DNA of 64,000 bases from DATJSJ01 sp035504175 (GCA_035504175.1 DATJSJ010000276.1:6908-70907), one strand, 5' to 3'; positions 34,977 to 44,034 are shown, counted from the stretch's first letter. Numbers and translations: made by a program. Notes: generated from the sequence alone by a model not told the origin.

Positions 34977-35933
34977 TCATGCGATCCGTGCCGCGCCGGA
35001 TGTCACGGCGCGGTAGACGACGACGCTGCCGGCGATGATGACGCCTTGCACGACGTACTGCGCACCGGTGGAGAGATGCGCGATGGTGGTGAAGCTGCTC
35101 GCCTCGGTGATGAACAGCGCGCCGCCCAGCGTGCCGATGATGCCGCCGATGCCGCCGGTCAGCGCGGTGCCGCCGACCACCGCGGCGGCGACCGAGGTGA
35201 GCAGGAACTGGTTGCCGATGCCGAGGCTGGGATTGCCGATATAGGCGGTGAGCAGCAGCCCGCCGAGGCTTGCCATCAGCGCCGAGAGCGCATAGGCGGC
35301 GATCAGCACGCCGCGCACCGGCACGCCCATCAGATGCGCCGCGACCGGATTGGCGCCGACCGCGTAGAGGTAGCGGCCGAACACCGTGCGCCCGAGCAGG
35401 AACAGCCCGCCCAGTGCGATCGCGATCCAGCACAGCGTGCTCGCCGGCACGCCCCAGAGCGCGCCCTGGCCAAGCACCTGAAAGCCGGGCGCCGCATGGC
35501 CGTGCGGCGCGCCGCCGGTGTAGAGCAGCGCCGCGCCGAACAGGATGGCGTTGCTGGAGAGCGTGGCGATCAGCGGCGTCACGCGCAGCCAGGCGATCAG
35601 CACGCCGTTGCCCGCGCCGATCGCGAGCCCGACCGCAAGGCAGATCGCGATTGCTTGCGGCGCCGACCCGGCGCGACCGTCCATCAGCGCGGTCGAGAGG
35701 ATGTTGACCAGCGTGACGACGCCCCCGACCGAGAGATCGATGCCGCCGACCAACAGGGCGATCGTCTGGCCGAGCGACACCACGCCGAGAAAGGCGGTGA
35801 CCTGCAGGATGTTGCGCACCTGCGCGGCACTCAGAAAGGCGGGCGAGACCAGGGCGGCGACCAGGTACAGCGCCACCACCGCGACCCAGATCGGGGCCGC
35901 ACCGAGCAGCGCCGAAGGCCGCGCCCGGTTCAT
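34977..35933 (-). CDS. Ribose-type ABC transporter permease
   Basis: A 318-residue RbsC-family permease with about ten hydrophobic segments. Hallmarks are LGQTIALLVGGIDLSVGGVV (about residues 53-72), RYLYAVGANPVAAHLMGVPV, and the closing VVGGTALTGGIGGIIGTLGG. It overlaps the enolase gene by 4 bp (ATGA, 35930-35933). As the fusion protein downstream carries a second permease of the same family, the importer probably uses a heterodimeric channel rather than the homodimer common for RbsC. Confidence 0.94.
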   Translation of the reverse strand: MNRARPSALLGAAPIWVAVVALYLVAALVSPAFLSAAQVRNILQVTAFLGVVSLGQTIALLVGGIDLSVGGVVTLVNILSTALMDGRAGSAPQAIAICLAVGLAIGAGNGVLIAWLRVTPLIATLSSNAILFGAALLYTGGAPHGHAAPGFQVLGQGALWGVPASTLCWIAIALGGLFLLGRTVFGRYLYAVGANPVAAHLMGVPVRGVLIAAYALSALMASLGGLLLTAYIGNPSLGIGNQFLLTSVAAAVVGGTALTGGIGGIIGTLGGALFITEASSFTTIAHLSTGAQYVVQGVIIAGSVVVYRAVTSGAARIA

Positions 35934-37120
35934 TCCGAGACGCGACGCGTGACGGTATGGTGCCGATCGAGATCGGGCAGCAGTGCCATGCCGAGGCCCG
36001 GCCCGGGCGGCACGGTGATGGTTCCGTCCTTCACCTCCGGCAGCGCCGTCACCAGGTCGCGATACCAGGTGCGATAGAAGGCGCGGACGCTTTCCTGCAC
36101 CAGCGCATTCGGCGCGTTCAGCGACAGATGCGTCGAGGCGCAGAGCACGACCGGGCCGGTGCAGTCATGCGGCGCGACCGGCAGGTGCCAGGCCTCGGCC
36201 ATGGCGGCGATCTTGCGCGCCTCCGACAAGCCGCCGCACCAGGAAAGATCGAGCATCACCACGCCGGCGGCATCGGTCTCCAGCAGGTCGCGGAACGCCC
36301 AGCGCGAGGACAGCGTCTCCGAGGCACAGATCGGCGCCGGCGAGACCTCCTTGTAGCGCCGCAGGCTCGCGAGGCTGTCCATGCGGATCGGATCCTCGTG
36401 CCAGAACGTCTTGTACGGCGCGAGCGCCTTCGCGATCGTCATCGCCGGCAGGAGCTGCCAGAGCGAGTGGAACTCGACCATGATGTCCATGCGATCGCCG
36501 ACGCGGCGGCGGATCTTCTCGAACGGCTCGAGTGCCGCGGCGAGATCCGCCGGTGCGATGTACTGCCCCTCGGTCTTTTCCGCCGCCGGGTCGAACGGCC
36601 AGATCTTCATCGCCGTGATGCCCTCGGCGAGCAGGTCCTCGGCAAGCTCGTCGGCGCGGGTCATGAAGGCGTCGAGGTCGTCGTAGTCGCGGCCGGCGCC
36701 GGTGTTCCAGTTCGCGACGCGCTGCGCGTCCGGCCGGCGGATGTAATGCGTGCCGGCGCAGGTGTTGTAGGTGCGGATGCGCGGCCGCGAGAAGCCGCCG
36801 AGCAGTTGCGCGATCGGCTGCCCGGTCGCCTGGCCGAACAGATCCCACAGCGCGATGTCGACCGCGGAATTGCCGCGCGTCTCGGCGCCGGTCGAGCGGT
36901 GACCGAGATAGCCGATCAGGTCGCGGGCGATGCGGTCGATCGCCAGCGGATCGCGCCCGAGCAGGCGGGGTGCCGCGAAGTCGTGCAGATGCGCCTCGAC
37001 CGTGCCGGCGCCGAAGAAGGTCTCGCCGAGGCCGACCAGACCCTGGTCGGTGTGGAGCTGCACCCAGATCAGGTTGGGATGCTCGGCGACCCGGATCGTC
37101 TCCAGCCGCGTGATCTTCAT
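35930..37120 (-). CDS. Enolase-superfamily sugar-acid dehydratase (D-galactonate dehydratase-like)
   Basis: A 396-residue enolase-superfamily enzyme. Putative metal ligands are Glu216 (VEFHS), Glu242 (WHEDP) and Glu268 (CASETLSS). The catalytic histidines are His218 and His318 (PHDCTG). Their spacing equals that of E. coli DgoD (Asp183/His185/Glu209/Glu235/His285, from memory), with only the first ligand changed from Asp to Glu. That supports acid-sugar dehydration (water loss to a 2-keto-3-deoxy acid), though specificity needs testing. Its operon also encodes a sugar importer and a GntR regulator. ATG 37120 follows a GGAGGAGCGC site. Confidence 0.87.
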   Translation of the reverse strand: MKITRLETIRVAEHPNLIWVQLHTDQGLVGLGETFFGAGTVEAHLHDFAAPRLLGRDPLAIDRIARDLIGYLGHRSTGAETRGNSAVDIALWDLFGQATGQPIAQLLGGFSRPRIRTYNTCAGTHYIRRPDAQRVANWNTGAGRDYDDLDAFMTRADELAEDLLAEGITAMKIWPFDPAAEKTEGQYIAPADLAAALEPFEKIRRRVGDRMDIMVEFHSLWQLLPAMTIAKALAPYKTFWHEDPIRMDSLASLRRYKEVSPAPICASETLSSRWAFRDLLETDAAGVVMLDLSWCGGLSEARKIAAMAEAWHLPVAPHDCTGPVVLCASTHLSLNAPNALVQESVRAFYRTWYRDLVTALPEVKDGTITVPPGPGLGMALLPDLDRHHTVTRRVSE

Positions 37121-37196
37121 CGCGCTCCTCCTCCCCGCCTGGTGCCGGTCGCGTGGCGTCGCCGCCTGCACCCCGCCGGCCGCGCCCGTCGCACCC

Positions 37197-37928
37197 TCAG
37201 TGAATCCCCGCCCGCAGCAGCGCGCTGGTGGTGAGATCGAAATGGTCGGCCATCGCCGCCTCCGCCGCCGCCGCGTCCTGCGCCGCGATCGCGGCGGCGA
37301 GCGCTCCGTGAATCTCGATGCTGCCCATGCGCTCGGCGTCGCTGGCGCGCCCGGTCCAGCCGATCATCCAGGTCTTGCGCATCACCACCTGGAACGAGTC
37401 GACGATCAGCATGAACAGCGGATTGCGCCCGGCGCGGGCGATCGCCTGATGAAAGGCGATGTCCTGTTCCATCACCACCGCCGGCGTCGCGAAGGCGCCG
37501 CGCATTGCCTCCGCGAGCGCCTGCAGCGCCGCCGCCTCGCCGGGCGAGCGGAGCCGCGCCGCCAGGGCCGCGGTGCGCATCTCGATCGTGCGCCGCACGT
37601 CGTAGACCTGCTGGATGCTGATCTGGTCGGTGTGCACGGCGTGGTCGAGCACCAGGCCGAGCACCGTCGGATCGACCGCGCCAACGCGGGGACGGCGGCC
37701 GGCGCCGACATCCACGACCCCGAGAGCGGCGAGCGCGCTCAGCGCCTCGCGCATGATGCCGCGCGAGACGCCGAACTGCAGCGCCAGCGCCGCCTCGCCG
37801 GGCAGCGTCGTGCCCGGACGCTTGCCGCCGGCGCGGATCAGGTCCTGCACGCCGTTCATCGCCCGGCGCAGCAGGCTGACATCGGACGGGCCGGATGCGA
37901 TCGGCCCTGGCGCTCGCAGCGGTTCCAT
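37197..37928 (-). CDS. GntR/FadR-family transcriptional regulator
   Basis: A 243-residue regulator. The winged helix (about 20-75) has LRRAMNGVQDLIRAGGKRPG, TTLPGEAALALQFGVSRGIM and REALSALAALGVVDV. The all-helical FCD/FadR effector domain follows, with Zn-type histidine positions in FHQAIARAG and HFDLTTSAL. It commonly senses sugar acids or other carboxylates, fitting the dehydratase gene that follows after 76 bp. The start ATG 37928 lies 13 bp from a near-palindrome at 37942-37965, so autoregulation and control of the divergent importer operon are both likely. Confidence 0.9.
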   Translation of the reverse strand: MEPLRAPGPIASGPSDVSLLRRAMNGVQDLIRAGGKRPGTTLPGEAALALQFGVSRGIMREALSALAALGVVDVGAGRRPRVGAVDPTVLGLVLDHAVHTDQISIQQVYDVRRTIEMRTAALAARLRSPGEAAALQALAEAMRGAFATPAVVMEQDIAFHQAIARAGRNPLFMLIVDSFQVVMRKTWMIGWTGRASDAERMGSIEIHGALAAAIAAQDAAAAEAAMADHFDLTTSALLRAGIH

Positions 37929-37941
37929 ACCAACCTGTCGG

Positions 37942-37965
37942 CCCAAACCTACTGGATAGGTTGGG
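37942..37965. promoter_or_regulatory. Candidate GntR operator between two divergent transport operons
   Basis: CCCAAACCTA (37942-37951) and TAGGTTGGG (37957-37965) are inverted repeats separated by 5 bp, with one unpaired A in the left arm. The core is ACCTA-N5-TAGGT. A half-copy, CCAACCT, lies at 37930-37936. Position directly against the regulator's start, facing the divergent gene at 38168, suits a repressor site. The link to this GntR protein is inferred. Confidence 0.6.
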
Positions 37966-38167
37966 CGGGAAATATCAGGCAGCTCGGCGCCAGTCAATCA
38001 GTGAGCAACCCGTGAAACGCGGTTCAACCGCCGTTGACGCCTGTTCGGCGCCGTTGCTAGCGTCCGCAGCGCCATCCCGCCGGGCGTTCCGACGCGGCAT
38101 GGCCCGCCCCGACGCCCTGGCGCACTGCCAGCGGAGGCGCCACTGCCAGCAGGAGAGAGACGCGACG

Positions 38168-39232
38168 ATGCGCATCGAATTCCGCCGTTCCTGGCTCGCT
38201 CTGCTGCTGGCCGGCCTGGCCGTGGCGCCGCTCGCCCTGCCGCGCGCGGCCGTCGCGGCGGCGAACTGCGTCAAGGGCGAGCACAAGCCGCCGTACAAGC
38301 TCGGCTGGGCCAACATCTACTCCGTGCCGACCTGGATGAAGGAAACCACCGGCACGATCGAGAAGATGGCCGACGTGCTCAAGCAGCAGGGCCTCGTCGG
38401 CGAGCTGACCATCACCGACGCGCAGGGCAACGCCAACACGCAGATCCAGCAGATCCAGTCGATGATCGACGCCAGGCTGGACGCGATCATCGTCGATGCC
38501 GGCTCGGCGACCGCGCTCGATCGCGTCATCGCCCAGGCCTGCAGCAAGGGCATCGTCGTCGCCAATTTCGACAGCCTGGTCGACACCAACGACCTCACCA
38601 CCAAGATCGACACCGACCAGCAGGAATGGGGCAAGCTCGCCGCCGAATGGCTGGTCAAGCAGCTTGGCGGCAAGGGCCAGATCCTGGTGCTGAACGGCCC
38701 GGCCGGCGTCTCGGTCAGCGACGACCGCCGCCGCGGCGCCGAGCCGGTGTTCAAGGCTAATCCCGGCATCAAGATCCTGGCCGAGACCAACACGCCGTAC
38801 AACGCCGCCCCGGCGCAGGAGGCGGTGACCAACCTGCTGTTCCGCTACCCGCATATCGACGGCATCTGGTCGCAGGGCGGCGCGCTCTCGGCCGGCGCGG
38901 TGCTCGCCTTCTCGCGCCAGGGCCGCAAGATCCCGCCGATCACCGGCGAGAACTACCGGCAATTCCTGGAGCAGTGGAAGGACAAGCACCTGAGCGCCTG
39001 GGCGACGCAGCAGCCGAACTGGCTCGCCGCCTTCGCCGTCTACGCCTCGGTCAAGGCGCTGCAGGGCCAGGACATCCCCGCCTACATCAACGTGCCGCTG
39101 CCGGTGATCACGAACGCCAATCTCGACAGCTACCTGGCGCGCGCCAAGGATTTTCCGGCCGACGGCTACATCTACTCACCGTACAGCACCGAGCTGTTCG
39201 ACAAGCTCATCGCCGCCAGCCTGAAGAAATAG
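38168..39232 (+). CDS. Sugar ABC transporter periplasmic binding protein (second importer)
   Basis: A 354-residue Peripla_BP_4-type protein with a Sec signal peptide (WLALLLAGLAVAPLALPRAA, cleavage near VAA at about residue 30). The mature chain starts ANCVKGEHKPPYKLGWANIY and includes IQQIQSMIDARLDAIIVDAG, DTDQQEWGKLAAEWLVKQ and GIWSQGGALSAGAVLAF. It is only distantly like the leftward operon's binding protein, so a different ligand is probable. ATG 38168 follows AGGAGAGAG. It is first in a five-gene rightward operon and divergent from the GntR gene (239 bp between starts). Confidence 0.93.
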   Translation: MRIEFRRSWLALLLAGLAVAPLALPRAAVAAANCVKGEHKPPYKLGWANIYSVPTWMKETTGTIEKMADVLKQQGLVGELTITDAQGNANTQIQQIQSMIDARLDAIIVDAGSATALDRVIAQACSKGIVVANFDSLVDTNDLTTKIDTDQQEWGKLAAEWLVKQLGGKGQILVLNGPAGVSVSDDRRRGAEPVFKANPGIKILAETNTPYNAAPAQEAVTNLLFRYPHIDGIWSQGGALSAGAVLAFSRQGRKIPPITGENYRQFLEQWKDKHLSAWATQQPNWLAAFAVYASVKALQGQDIPAYINVPLPVITNANLDSYLARAKDFPADGYIYSPYSTELFDKLIAASLKK

Positions 39233-39257
39233 GCCGCCCGATGCTGCCGCCCGAGGC

Positions 39258-40784
39258 ATGAGCGCCGCCGGCGCGATCCTCGGCGCGCGATCGGTCTCCA
39301 AATCCTTCTTCGGCAACCCGGTGCTGCGGGATGTGTCGATCGCGCTGCTGCCCGGGCGCATCCACGCGCTGCTCGGCGAGAACGGTGCCGGCAAGAGCAC
39401 GCTGATCAACCTGCTCTCCGGCACGCTGGCGCCGGATGCGGGCGATCTCGAGGTCGACGGGGACCGCGTCGCGGCGCTGGCGCCGCGCGACGCGCGCCGG
39501 CTCGGCATCGCCGTCGTGCAGCAGGAACTGAGCCTCGCGCCGCATCTCTCCATCGCCGAGAACATTGGCCTCGGCGCCGCGCCACGGCGCTGGGGGATGA
39601 TCGACTATCGCGGCCTCGCTGCGCGGGTCGCGGCACTCTGCACCGGGGTCGGCCTCACCGAGCCGCCCGAGCTGCCGGTCGGACGCCTGCCGCTCGGCCG
39701 GCGGCAGCTCGTCGAGATCGCCAAGGCGCTGTTCCGCCGCCCGCGTGTGCTGATCCTGGACGAGCCGACCTCCTCGCTCGCCGCGCCCGACGTCGCGATG
39801 CTGACCGCACTGGTGCGGCGGCTGCGCGACCAGGGTGTCGCGATCCTCTACATCTCGCACCGGCTGAACGAGATCCTCGATTTTTGCGAGCACGTCACCG
39901 TGCTGAAGGACGGTGCGGTCACTGCCGACAGGCCGCTCGCCGGCCTCGATCCGCTCGGCCTGGTGCGGCTGATGGTCGGGCGCGACCCGCAGGATCTGTT
40001 TCCGCCGTATCGCGCGCAGGCCACGGCCGAGACGGTGCTGCAGACGAACGGCTTCCGCAGCGGCACGGCAAGCGGTATCGATCTCACCTTGCACCGGGGC
40101 GAAATTCTCGGCCTGGGCGGTCTGGCGGGTCAGGGGCAGGAAGAATTCCTGCTCGGCCTCGCCGGTGCCGCGCCGGCGCGCGCGGCGCAGTTTCGCATGA
40201 CGACCGGGGCGAAGCCGCGAACCGCGCCCTTCGCCGGCGTCGCCGAGGCCAACGCCGCAGGCCTCGCCTATGTCCCGGCCGATCGCAAGCGCGAGGGACT
40301 GCTGCAGCCACACAGCATCCGTCTCAACCTGCTGCTGCCCGGCTTCGCCGCGCATCCCGTGCAGCGCCGGCGCCGCGCGGCGGAAGCAGCGACGAGTGCC
40401 GAGCTCGCCGGGCGGTTCACCATCCGCGGCGATCTGCGCCGCCCGGTGCAGGCGCTGTCCGGTGGCAACCAACAGAAGGTGGCGCTCGCCAAGTGGCTGC
40501 CGCTGGCGCCATCGATCCTGCTGCTGAACGACCCGACGCGCGGCGTCGACGTGGAAACCAAACGCGAGATCTACCTGGCGCTCCGCGCCATGGCGGCCGA
40601 AGGAAAGGCCGTGCTGCTGCTGAGCAGCGACACGCCGGAACTGGTGCATCTCTGCGACCGGGTGATGGTGTTCCACGACGGGCGCGTCGCCGCGCTGCTG
40701 CCGCATGGCGCCGCGACCGAGGAGGCGATCGTCGCCGCCGCCCTCGGCCTGGCTGCGCCCGCGGCCGCATCGGTGCCGGCATGA
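39258..40784 (+). CDS. Ribose-type ABC transporter ATPase (two NBDs)
   Basis: A 508-residue tandem ATPase. NBD1 (about 8-235) has GENGAGKST, an unusual signature PLGRRQLVEIA in place of LSxGQxQ, and Walker B LILDEPTSSLA. NBD2 (about 255-495) has a degenerate Walker A (GLAGQGQEE, no Lys), a good LSGGNQQK signature, and Walker B LLLNDPTRG in which Asp-Glu is Asn-Asp. NBD2 weakness is common in RbsA, but the Asn-Asp pair is more extreme. It begins 25 bp after the binding-protein stop and overlaps the first permease by 4 bp. Confidence 0.92.
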   Translation: MSAAGAILGARSVSKSFFGNPVLRDVSIALLPGRIHALLGENGAGKSTLINLLSGTLAPDAGDLEVDGDRVAALAPRDARRLGIAVVQQELSLAPHLSIAENIGLGAAPRRWGMIDYRGLAARVAALCTGVGLTEPPELPVGRLPLGRRQLVEIAKALFRRPRVLILDEPTSSLAAPDVAMLTALVRRLRDQGVAILYISHRLNEILDFCEHVTVLKDGAVTADRPLAGLDPLGLVRLMVGRDPQDLFPPYRAQATAETVLQTNGFRSGTASGIDLTLHRGEILGLGGLAGQGQEEFLLGLAGAAPARAAQFRMTTGAKPRTAPFAGVAEANAAGLAYVPADRKREGLLQPHSIRLNLLLPGFAAHPVQRRRRAAEAATSAELAGRFTIRGDLRRPVQALSGGNQQKVALAKWLPLAPSILLLNDPTRGVDVETKREIYLALRAMAAEGKAVLLLSSDTPELVHLCDRVMVFHDGRVAALLPHGAATEEAIVAAALGLAAPAAASVPA

Positions 40785-41743
40785 GCGGCACCGTCCGACG
40801 TCGCCTCTACTGGGCGATCCAGTGGCGGCGCAACGAGGGGCTGGGTGCGCTCGGTATCGTGCTGCTCGCCGCTGCGGTGCTGTATGCGGTGCTGTTCCCC
40901 GGCATTTTCGGCGCCGGCGCGCTGAACAAATTCGTGCAGGGCTGGTTTCCGACCGCCCTCGTCGCCGCGGCCGAGACCATCGTCATGCTCACCGGCGGCA
41001 TCGATCTCGCGGTCGGGCCGATGGTGAGTCTCGGCTCGGTCGTCGCCGCCTCGACCATGCAAAGCCCGCTCGGCACCGCCGGCGGCGTGCTCGCGACGCT
41101 GGCGCTCGGCATCGGCGTCGGCAGCTTCGTCGGCTGGGTGGTGGCGGTCGCGCGTTACCCGGCGATCATCGTGACACTCGCGATGTCCTTCGTGATCCGT
41201 GGCGTCGCCCTGCTGATCCTGCCGCGACCAGGCGGCTTCGTGCCGCACGGCCTTTCCGACCTGCTCGCCGGCAATCGGCCGGTCACCGCGCTGCTGCTCG
41301 TGTTGCTGGTGCTCGCGTGGAAACTGTATCAGGCGACGCCGCTTGGGCTCGGCCTGGTCGCGGCCGGAGACAACGCCGAGGGCGCCTACCGCTCCGGCGT
41401 TGGTGTGACCGCGTCGCGCATCTCCGCCTACGCGGCGAGCGGGATGCTGCAGGCGCTGGCCGGACTCTACGTCGCGGCGCAGACCGGCTCCGGCGACCCG
41501 CTGATCGGCGAGCCGCTGACGCTCGCCGCGATCGCCGCCGCGGTGCTGGGCGGCGTCAGCTTCCTCGGCGGCCAGGGCACGCTGCGCGGTGCGCTCGCCG
41601 GCAGCCTTCTCATGAGCATTCTGATCAACGTCATGTTCTTCCTGAGGCTGCCGCTGGTCGCCCAGTATGTCGTCCAGGGCGCCATCATCGTCGTCACCGT
41701 GGCGCTGCCGCGGTTGCGCGCGGCGGCCAGGCGGCCGGTCTGA
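40781..41743 (+). CDS. Ribose-type ABC transporter permease 1
   Basis: A 320-residue RbsC-family permease. Hydrophobic segments begin at LGIVLLAAAVLYAVLFPGIF. Hallmarks are AAETIVMLTGGIDLAVGPMV and the late AVLGGVSFLGGQGTLRGALA. The start is fixed by a 4-bp overlap with the ATPase (40781-40784). It pairs in the membrane with the next gene product. It is followed by a 58-bp gap before permease 2. Confidence 0.93.
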   Translation: MSGTVRRRLYWAIQWRRNEGLGALGIVLLAAAVLYAVLFPGIFGAGALNKFVQGWFPTALVAAAETIVMLTGGIDLAVGPMVSLGSVVAASTMQSPLGTAGGVLATLALGIGVGSFVGWVVAVARYPAIIVTLAMSFVIRGVALLILPRPGGFVPHGLSDLLAGNRPVTALLLVLLVLAWKLYQATPLGLGLVAAGDNAEGAYRSGVGVTASRISAYAASGMLQALAGLYVAAQTGSGDPLIGEPLTLAAIAAAVLGGVSFLGGQGTLRGALAGSLLMSILINVMFFLRLPLVAQYVVQGAIIVVTVALPRLRAAARRPV

Positions 41744-41801
41744 TGGGCGCGCGCTCGGTCCGCCACCGCCGCAAGCGCGCCTGTCGGATGGGCGCCGGCT
41801 G

Positions 41802-42755
41802 ATGCGCGCCTTCGCCCTGCCGATGGCGCTGCGCGGGTTCGGCCGCTCGCTCGTCGCCTACGGCGTCGTGGCACTGCTGTGGATCGTCGCCTCGGCGCTG
41901 ATCGAAGGCTTCGGCGTGTTCGCGCATCTGCGCTACATCGTCGAGCTGGCCGCGATCATCGGCCTGGTCGGCGTTGGCCAGACGCTGGCGGTGATCGGCG
42001 GCGGCATCGACCTCTCGGTCAGCGCGGTGATCACGGTCGCGGCGATCGTGCTGCCGATGTTGAGCTTCGCGGGCGACGCGACCGGCCTCGGCGCGATCGC
42101 ACTGACGCTGCTGGTCGCGGCCGCGATCGGCGCGGTGAACGGGCTCGGGATCGGCTATCTCGGCCTGCCGCCGCTGATCATGACGCTGGCCATGGCGACC
42201 ATCCTGCAAGGCCTGCTGGTGCTGATCGCCGGCGGCAGCGCCGTCTCGGTCGACAATCCGGCGCTGAACTGGCTCGGCAATACGCACGTATTGGGTATCT
42301 CCGCGACCATCCTGCTCTGGGCGATCGTCGCCGCCGCGACGCTGTTCTGGCTGCACGGCACGCGCGCCGGGGCGCTGATCTACGCGATCGGCACCAATCC
42401 GCTGACGAGCCTCCTGTCGGGCGTGCGCGTCGCCCGCGTCACGCTCGGGCTGTATGTCGCTTCCGGGCTGTGCTCCGGCGTCGCCGGGCTGCTGCTGCTG
42501 GCGATGAACGGGCAGGGTTACGTCGGGATCGGCGATCCCTACCTGCTCTCCTCGATCGCCGCCGTCGTGCTCGGCGGCACCTCGATCCTTGGCGGCGCCG
42601 GCAGCTATGTCGGCACCATCGCCGGCGCGGTGCTGCTGGTGACCATGACCGCGTTGATCACGGTGGTGAATGCGTCGGAGGGGTGGCGTCAGGTGATCCT
42701 CGGCTGCCTGATCCTCGGCCTGCTGCCGCTCTCCGGCCGCGACCAGTCGCGATGA
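41802..42755 (+). CDS. Ribose-type ABC transporter permease 2
   Basis: A 317-residue second RbsC-family permease. GVGQTLAVIGGGIDLSVSAV and VVLGGTSILGGAGSYVGTIA are the family marks, with about ten hydrophobic segments. It differs from permease 1 in sequence, so the importer likely has a heterodimeric channel. ATG 41802 follows GGATGGGCG. Its stop overlaps the M20 enzyme start by 4 bp, linking import and the hydrolase tightly. Confidence 0.93.
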   Translation: MRAFALPMALRGFGRSLVAYGVVALLWIVASALIEGFGVFAHLRYIVELAAIIGLVGVGQTLAVIGGGIDLSVSAVITVAAIVLPMLSFAGDATGLGAIALTLLVAAAIGAVNGLGIGYLGLPPLIMTLAMATILQGLLVLIAGGSAVSVDNPALNWLGNTHVLGISATILLWAIVAAATLFWLHGTRAGALIYAIGTNPLTSLLSGVRVARVTLGLYVASGLCSGVAGLLLLAMNGQGYVGIGDPYLLSSIAAVVLGGTSILGGAGSYVGTIAGAVLLVTMTALITVVNASEGWRQVILGCLILGLLPLSGRDQSR

Positions 42756-43930
42756 CCGCGCAGCCCGACGTCGCACGGATCACCGATCTGCTGGCGCGGC
42801 TGGTCGCGATCGACACGCAGAACCCACCGGGCGGCGAGATGCCCGCTGCGTCGCTGCTCGCCGACGCGCTGCGCGACGCCGGGTTCGCGACCGAACTTCG
42901 CGCCCTGCCCGGCGGCCGCGCCAATGTCCTGGCACGCCTCGACAACGGGCCCGGCCCGGTCCTCGCGTTCAACTCGCATCTCGACACCGTGCCGGTCGGC
43001 GAGGGGTGGAGCACCGATCCGCTGCACCTGGTCGAGCGCGACGGCCGGCTGTACGGCCGCGGCGCCTGCGATGCCAAAGGGCAGGTTTCGGCCATGGCGG
43101 AGGCCGGGCGGCTGCTGCTGGACGCGCGGCAGGACTGGCGCGGCACGCTGCTGCTCGCCTTCGTCGCCGATGAGGAGGTGGGCGGCATCGGCGCACGCAC
43201 CATCGGCCGCGACGGGCCGCGGATCGACTGGGTGGTGGTGGGCGAGCCGACCGGCAACGCGGTCTGCGCCGGGCACAAGGGCTGCGTCCGGCCGCTGCTC
43301 CGCGTCGCCGGACGGGCGGCGCATTCCAGCACGCCGGAGCGTGGCGTCAACGCGATCCTGGCCGCCGGGCGGCTGCTGCCGCTGCTCGCCGAGCACGACG
43401 CCATGCTGCGCCGCCGCACGCATCCCCTGCTCGGCCCGGCCAGCCTGACCGTTACCCGCATCGCCGGCGGCATCGCCGACAACATCGTCCCGGACGGGTG
43501 CGAGATCGTGCTCGACCGCCGCCTGCTGCCCGGCGAGACGCCCGAAGCGGCGCTGGCCGAGATCGAGGCGGTGCTCGACCGCGCCCGCCGCGAGCAGGCG
43601 GTCGACGCGGCGCTGGTGCGGGTGCGCACCGCCGCCGGGGCGGCGGTCACGCCCGACGGCTCGCCGCTGCTCGCGGCGGCGCTCGAAGCCTCGCCCCGGC
43701 ATGGCGTGACGGCCGCGCAGCCGATCGGCTTCACCGGCGGCAGCGATCTCGTGCATTTCTGCGACGCCGGCGCGACCGGACTGCTCCTCGGCCCGGGGTC
43801 GCTCGCCGTCGCGCACCAGCCGGACGAATTCGTGCCGCGGGACGCGCTGGTCCAGGCGGCATTGATCTATCGCGACATCGCGCTCGCCATGCTGCGCCCG
43901 GACGCACCCGGCGCGCCGCCGGACCAGTAG
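42752..43930 (+). CDS. M20-family amidohydrolase (ArgE/DapE-like)
   Basis: A 392-residue zinc amidohydrolase. The first metal motif is FNSHLDTVPVG (His and Asp), the second YGRGACDAKGQ. The catalytic Glu pair is VADEEVGG, and GEPTGNAVCAGHKG supplies a further acid. A His in the dimerisation region (AAHSSTPERG) and the last ligand His (VAHQPDEF) complete the set. No signal peptide, so it is cytosolic. It overlaps permease 2 by 4 bp. Hydrolysis of an N-acyl or amide bond in the imported solute is the natural reading, so the substrate may be an acylated or amino-conjugated sugar. Confidence 0.92.
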   Translation: MTAQPDVARITDLLARLVAIDTQNPPGGEMPAASLLADALRDAGFATELRALPGGRANVLARLDNGPGPVLAFNSHLDTVPVGEGWSTDPLHLVERDGRLYGRGACDAKGQVSAMAEAGRLLLDARQDWRGTLLLAFVADEEVGGIGARTIGRDGPRIDWVVVGEPTGNAVCAGHKGCVRPLLRVAGRAAHSSTPERGVNAILAAGRLLPLLAEHDAMLRRRTHPLLGPASLTVTRIAGGIADNIVPDGCEIVLDRRLLPGETPEAALAEIEAVLDRARREQAVDAALVRVRTAAGAAVTPDGSPLLAAALEASPRHGVTAAQPIGFTGGSDLVHFCDAGATGLLLGPGSLAVAHQPDEFVPRDALVQAALIYRDIALAMLRPDAPGAPPDQ

Positions 43931-44034
43931 GGTGCGGCGTCGCGCTGGCCGGCCCGCGCGCGGGCGCCTATCTTCAACGAGGTAACCGGCAGGCGCGCGA
44001 AGCGTCGCCGACGCGAGCGGGGAGGACAACGGGG

